Below, piece by piece: positions 59,155-64,000 of a DNA stretch of 64,000 bases; positions within the stretch are counted from its first letter, which is position 1, and every line of letters starts with the position of its first letter. Position numbers and translations under genes: made by a program. This DNA comes from Spirodela intermedia (lineage: Eukaryota > Streptophyta > Magnoliopsida > Alismatales > Araceae). Location of the stretch: NCBI GenBank assembly GCA_902729315.2, contig LR746268.1, forward strand, positions 7,175,501 to 7,239,500, in the 5' to 3' direction. The notes below the pieces were generated by a model that did not search any database, was not told where the DNA came from, and saw only the letters and a list, made by a program, of their open reading frames with translations.

Positions 59155-62100
59155 GCTAATATCTCATTTGGGCTCAGTGAGGCGGGCTATTAAATGCTGG
59201 TTGAGCTGCGCATTGGCCCAACAAGCAGAGTAGGGAGCTCTAAAACCTTTTCTTTAGTATATGTCGAATGACAAAGATGTAAATTCTCATGGGAAGAGAG
59301 TGGATATAAAAATCCAGTATTTTTGTATCCCGATTAAGGATTTTTACATTCAGACCTAATAGCGGTCAATTTTTCTACCCCTCGCATGTCTCATCCCTAT
59401 CTTGGTGGCTCTCCCCCTCTTCCTCTCGCAAGAAGGCAGAAACAAGTTGTTCTCAGAGATACCCAGATTAATTGTTTGCACATTCAGACCTAATACCAGT
59501 CGATTTTTCTATCCCGTGAATGCATCCTCCCTCTCTTGGTAGCTCTCCCGCTCTCCGTCTCTCAAGAAGACAAAAAAAAGTTGGTTGTTCTCGACGGTAC
59601 CCTGAAGGAGATTTACTATTGTCAGAAGACGATAAAAGATTGTTGAATCCCAGAAGCCTAATCAAGAGGGATGTGGTGTAGGTGAAACAACAGCTAGACC
59701 TTGAAACTCAAGTTTCTTCCCACACTTGTATTCTTCTTGCATCTTCCAATTGGGTTATGTTTTGGGTTTTTATCCCAAGTTTTATCTCCTAGAAACATCA
59801 ATATGTGGTCCCATAGCAATGTTGGTAGTGATATAAAATTGCGAGCACCTTCAGGATAAGAACATTAAAATATACAACGGAACATCTAATTTTAGCTTGC
59901 GACATTACAAGGTGAATGATCTGTTTTTTCAACAAGATATGCTAAGACATTATATGTAAAATAAAAGAAGCTTGAAATGGTGACAAATGATGATTGTGAA
60001 AGCCTAGAGATGTGAGCGGCCAATATTTTATAGTGCCTAGATCTTGAAAGCCTAATGATTGTGTCCAGACTTTGAAATCCTGACAATTAAGTTTAACATA
60101 TAGAATTTTATATCAGGTCTTAGATTTGGATTCTCTTGTTGATATTTGGGCAAAACTAGAGAGCTATCTTTTGTCAAAATCCTTGATGAATAGATTTTTT
60201 CTTAAACAAAAACTATATAGGCTAAAGATGACTAATGTATTTTATCTTCCAGTGCATATAGAAAGTTGTAATTAGATTATTAGTGATACGTGGAGGTTAG
60301 AATTTAAATTTTGAAGATGATGATAAAACATTAATTCTTCTTTGTTCTCTCCCCTACACATATACAATATTGTTGTGGAGAAAAAAGACCATTGCTCACG
60401 AAGAGGTGACAACAACTCTGCTGTAATATTATAAAGGACGGTAAATTCTGAAAGTATCTAGGCTAAAGGGTAGATGGTTAAAGGAGAAAGTGAATAAAGG
60501 AATGGGAAGAAAAGAGGGAAGTAAACAAAGAAATAGAAATCAAAATCTAGATCACAATTTATAGCATGCTGGCTTAAGACTATAGAATGTTGTAAGTGTC
60601 ATGAGAAGAGGGACTTAGAAGGAATTGACCACAAAATAAATTGTGGAGTGGTTGCTAAAAATGACTATTTTGATTATGTAAATATTTCAAATGATGAATC
60701 AAAAATGAAAGTTAGGGACATGCTAATTGGATTAATTAGAACTAATAATTTATAGATTAATAGATATAAGATTCAAGGTGCTAATATCATGTGTCCAAAT
60801 TTAGATTGATCTGATACATACAAGTCAACTAATTAAAGATGTGTTGTGATGGGCAATGATCCTTTTTATAAGGTGGTTGGAATCTGTAGTATTAATATTA
60901 AGATGTTTAATTAGACAAGAATTTTAGGGAACTTGAGACATGTCCTTGATCTAAAAAAGAATTTAATTTCTTTATGAACATTAAATTTAAATGGTATAAT
61001 TTCAAGATTGAAAGTGAAACTTTGATGGTATATAAAAGAGTATTAGTAGTGCTGAAAGGAAATGATCTACTATAAAAAAAAATTAGACTTTTAGGAAGTC
61101 TCATTATAGCTGGAATTTCACTAAAAATACTTGAAAGTTCTGCTACTGATATTATATTTTTATGACACATGAGGTTAAGCCATATTAGTGATATGGTATT
61201 TGAGATCTCCATAAGTGAGGATTGCTTAAGAGAGTTAAAACATACAATTTTTTTTGAAGTATTACATTATGAGAAAATAATAAAAGATTACATTCAAGAT
61301 GGCCATTCATGGCAGAAAATGTATAGTAAGATTTATTTTCATGTTTGGAGACATGTGAATATAATATCAAAACGGGGATCCTACTACTTTGTGAATTTTA
61401 TTGATGAGAAATCTTGTAAAATCTAGGTTGGTTCATGAATCATTAGTCACATACTTTTGAAAATTTCAAATTATGGAGAATAAAGGTTGAAAATCAGATA
61501 TAAAGTAAGGTTGAAGTCTTGAAGATTGATTTTTGGATAGAGTTAAGTGATTTTTAGTTTATGAAGTATCACAAAAATCATAGAGTCAAGAGTCACTTTA
61601 TTGTTAGAAAAATGATGCAACATAATGTAGTAACAAAACAAATGAATAAAACAATTATCAAGAGATGAATGTGTTAGAGGTTGAATTCAAAATTACCTAA
61701 AGAGTTTTGAGAAGAGGTTTTCGACATGCAGTGATTAACACATCGCCAAGTGATGTTTTGATATAAATATTATTGAGGAAGTTTGAAAAAGTAAAGATGT
61801 GGATTGTTCAAATTTAAAAATATTTTGATGTTCCAAACATGTTCATATCCTGAGTGATGAAAGATTAAAACTTGACCTTATATAAAAAAAAGTACATCTT
61901 CTTAGGTTATAAAGATGGTGCAAAAAGACATGAACTTTCGGATCCATAAAATTTTCATATATCAATCATGATAGTTGTGAGCGGATTCATGATGAACCTA
62001 GGAAAGTAACATTAGATGACAATCTAATAGAATCTTTATTACTTGAGTAACACTTATGTATGTCTCTTTATTCTAGGAAGAAGAATTTTAAATTATACTT
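59155..62100 (+). mobile_element. 5' half of a degenerate copia element (LTR, gag, protease, integrase)
   Basis: An LTR (about 59158-59797) is followed in order by gag (SNFSLRHYKVNDLFFQQ, about 59888-59935; DIWAKLESYLLSKSLMNRFF, about 60141-60200; DDDKTLILLCSLP and EEVTTTLL, 60318-60423), protease-linker (RHVLDLKKNLISL, about 60936-60975), pre-integrase and integrase (RLSHISDMV at 61172; GSYYFVNFIDE at 61378) and the integrase end (QHNVV..MNKTI, 61620-61655; YIFLGYKDGAK, 61890-61925). Stops and shifts occur throughout. No RT or RNase H follows. The LTR is related to the one at 45838-46345. Confidence 0.8.
59158..59797 (+). repeat. LTR of the right copia half, with internal duplication
   Basis: It shares CATTGGCCCAACAAGCAGAG and later blocks with 45838-46345. 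An internal piece containing ACATTCAGACCTAAT is present twice (59346 and 59480), so this LTR is longer than its left relative. Confidence 0.7.
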
Positions 62101-62560
62101 TTTTATAGATTTAGAGTTGGGGGTCGTGATGTAGACACGAAGAGAAACACAACCTAATAGATTTATACCTTGGGTGGCACTATTGTGAGGTGCCTTTCTT
62201 AAATGGATAAAATTGTTGTTCCCTCTTCAACAAAAGTAGGGTATGGGGCCATTATAGAGTTAATTAATGGCACGATATCTCAATAATTTTCTTATTAAGC
62301 TTAGTAGGAAGTAAGAAAACACCATATTATTCTTTAACAATCAAATCACCATTTACTTAGTCAAGAACTATGGTGTTATTTCATTCGTATCTTGTTAGAG
62401 AATGGATAATTAAAAATTGAAACTATCAGTAGTTAAATAATCCAGCAAACATATTTACATAAGTGATCATTACAGATAAGGTGAGGTTATACATGGCCTC
62501 AATTGATTTCCAAGATTAGTTGTGCCACCAACTTGGAGGAGCCCCTGATGAACTTGTGGT
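62101..62560. other. Unassigned AT-rich stretch
   Basis: It lies between the copia half and the gypsy remnant. No domain was recognised. Confidence 0.4.
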
Positions 62561-63177
62561 AATATTTAGTTAAGCCAAGAAATCACCTGAGCTATAGGAC
62601 ATGAGTTGGTGCTGACCAATCATCGATTACTTAGATCTTTATCTGATCCATCCTCACACCAAGTTATCCATCCCACCATGTGGCTGAAGAACACTACTTC
62701 CTCTAGTGTGAATTCACACTTGGTCAGATTGAGATAGAAGGTCAGGTTCTCCTGAAAATATTGTTCCACATCCCATAGGAAGCTCTCCAACTCTTGTCTG
62801 CTGCATGCCTCTGTATATGCCTTGGGCTTAGGAATATGTCACCACTTTGTACCCTCTGTGGGGGCTATAATGGCCAATAACTCTCTAACTAGTTACAAGT
62901 CGGCTTGAAGGGATCGATATCCCTCCCAAAGCTCTATGACCCTGGCCTCGTCTGTCCAAGTCGAGTATGAATAAGTGGCCGCATGCGTCGTCGCAACTTA
63001 GACCATCTCCATTGTTCCTCCATAATAGATATTTGGTCTTCATTGACCTGAACAACATTCTCCAACATGTGGACTCTCTCTTCCATGCGACCAATCTGAA
63101 GTCCTTGTGCACCACCTTCCGAAGCCATCATTAGGATCTCATTTACCTCAGAGCAAAACCTCCTATGATACCAATGT
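62561..63177 (-). mobile_element. Degenerate Ty3/gypsy-type element, 5' part
   Basis: Read on the minus strand, a possible primer-binding site TTGGTATCATAGG (about 63173-63161) is followed by a gag-like start with a coiled-coil segment (GRMEERVHMLENVVQVNEDQ, about 63090-63031). Further on SFLWDVEQYF (about 62778-62749) is a gag motif of plant gypsy elements, and directly behind it LTFYLNLTKCEFTLEEVVF (62740-62685) is the end of an RT domain. The parts between are missing, so the element is internally deleted. Confidence 0.65.
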
Positions 63178-64000
63178 TACGTGGGCATTATGATCGTCCC
63201 TTGCCGGAGGATCCTTTTCCTCGAGCATTTAGCAGCACGCCCAAGCAGCCTACCCTTTTCCCTAGTTGTTGGAAGAACGCAAACGGAAGCACACACTAGG
63301 AGAACTTGAAGCAAAGAGTCTTCTATTTTAATTCGGAAATACGAGGGGAAGGAGTCTAAGTAACTTGGCTCACTCGGCGCCTCTCCAAGTTATAGAGGAC
63401 CATTCTTTATAGGGGGGGAAGCCAGAGTCTCCCTTCGATATCTGATGGGTTGTTACAACATTAGGCCAGCTATTGTAACAACTTAACGTACCGGCGTAAC
63501 AACCTATTGTACTGTTCTAAGCTCAGAGTGTGTTTACTTGCCCAACTGATGCAGTCCACACCAGCTGCCCTCCGTGCTACTGCTCCCTCTGCACGCACTC
63601 ACCACATCTGCTCGCTGCTCCCACGTCGTGCGCGTCGCTCTATTCTTGTGCTAACGCCTTGCAGTGCCAGGTCAGTGGCCGATGGGTCCAGCTCCCACCC
63701 TACACTTTGCAAAGTCCTCCGCCCGTGCCATGCGCATCCATGTGCCACCGCACATACTTTGCGCTTCCGCTGCACATGCAGTGCCGATCTGTGCATGCCA
63801 TGATGCCACAACGGTCTGCCGCACATGTATGTGCATGCACTGGTGCACACTATTTAGGCATGCTCTAAAGTCCCTGAGCCACACCCTGTTTGGTAGAACT
63901 AAAGGCGTGTCATCCATGTAACAAGTAGCCTAATATGCTGAGACAAATGGTAGTCCTATGCAGTAGCAACGATGAAGAGGCAAATGTCGGCCTCCTGAGC
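63178..64000 (-). repeat. Probable LTR of the gypsy remnant, and unassigned sequence
   Basis: The sequence upstream of the primer-binding site on the minus strand should be the LTR. A CCTATAAAGAATGG box (63416-63403) could be its TATA region. The outer border was not found. The part 63540-63900 is rich in CA/GC words and carries chance frames on both strands without known motifs. Confidence 0.45.

Noticed and set aside
63507-63921. Overlapping frames of 81-112 residues at the right edge
   Set aside because: They are rich in Cys, His and Thr because of CA/TG-rich words, are open on both strands at once, and lie in probable LTR sequence.

Overview
ORGANISM. This is nuclear DNA of a flowering plant. 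The genes have many short introns with GT-AG borders, GC-rich exons in AT-rich spacers, CT/GA microsatellites in leaders, and plant-specific families (PIN carrier, serine carboxypeptidase-like, TBL O-acetyltransferase, plastid acyl-ACP desaturase, class-P alcohol dehydrogenase). GC-rich exons would fit a monocot or an early-diverging angiosperm, but I cannot name the species. No organellar or bacterial segment, rRNA, tRNA or CRISPR was seen. LAYOUT 1-27 kb: ordinary single-copy genes. In order: 3' end of a bHLH-like factor (2-286, +); a five-exon plastid RimP-like (UPF0090) protein (2334-5581, +); a ten-exon SCPL42-like serine carboxypeptidase (7091-9686, +); a three-exon TBL10-like O-acetyltransferase (10630-14782, -) with a 2.76 kb first intron; a two-exon stearoyl-ACP desaturase (17475-18712, +); a single-exon invertase/pectin-methylesterase inhibitor (19968-20510, -); and a seven-exon PIN6-like auxin carrier (23642-26406, +). 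All reading frames close across the introns I inferred. LAYOUT 28-59 kb: a cluster of five alcohol dehydrogenase (ADH1-type) genes, here called A to E. A (28747-35445, +) is a pseudogene with a Ty1/copia element in exon 4. B (37718-39989, +) is intact. C (46395-48612), D (50810-53035) and E (54972-57200) are intact on the minus strand, so A-B and C-D-E converge. B and E with their flanks form a large inverted duplication (about 35.6-40.6 kb against 54.3-59.2 kb). Intron variants are shuffled between copies, as expected from gene conversion. Four of the five promoters share a GCC-box plus anaerobic-response-like motif just upstream of TATA, which suggests regulation by low oxygen. LAYOUT 40-46 kb and 59-64 kb: decayed retroelements. 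The 3' half of a copia element (RT, RNase H, LTR) lies directly left of the C-D-E block, and a complementary 5' half of a related element (LTR, gag, protease, integrase) lies directly right of it. Such a circularly permuted order could arise if a circular DNA carrying the block and one element was opened inside the element and inserted here. The last 1.5 kb holds a decayed Ty3/gypsy element on the minus strand. The main novelty is therefore structural: an ADH cluster reshaped by inversion, conversion and retroelements. Exon borders were inferred by eye from splice consensus, reading phase and family knowledge; no alignment program was run.
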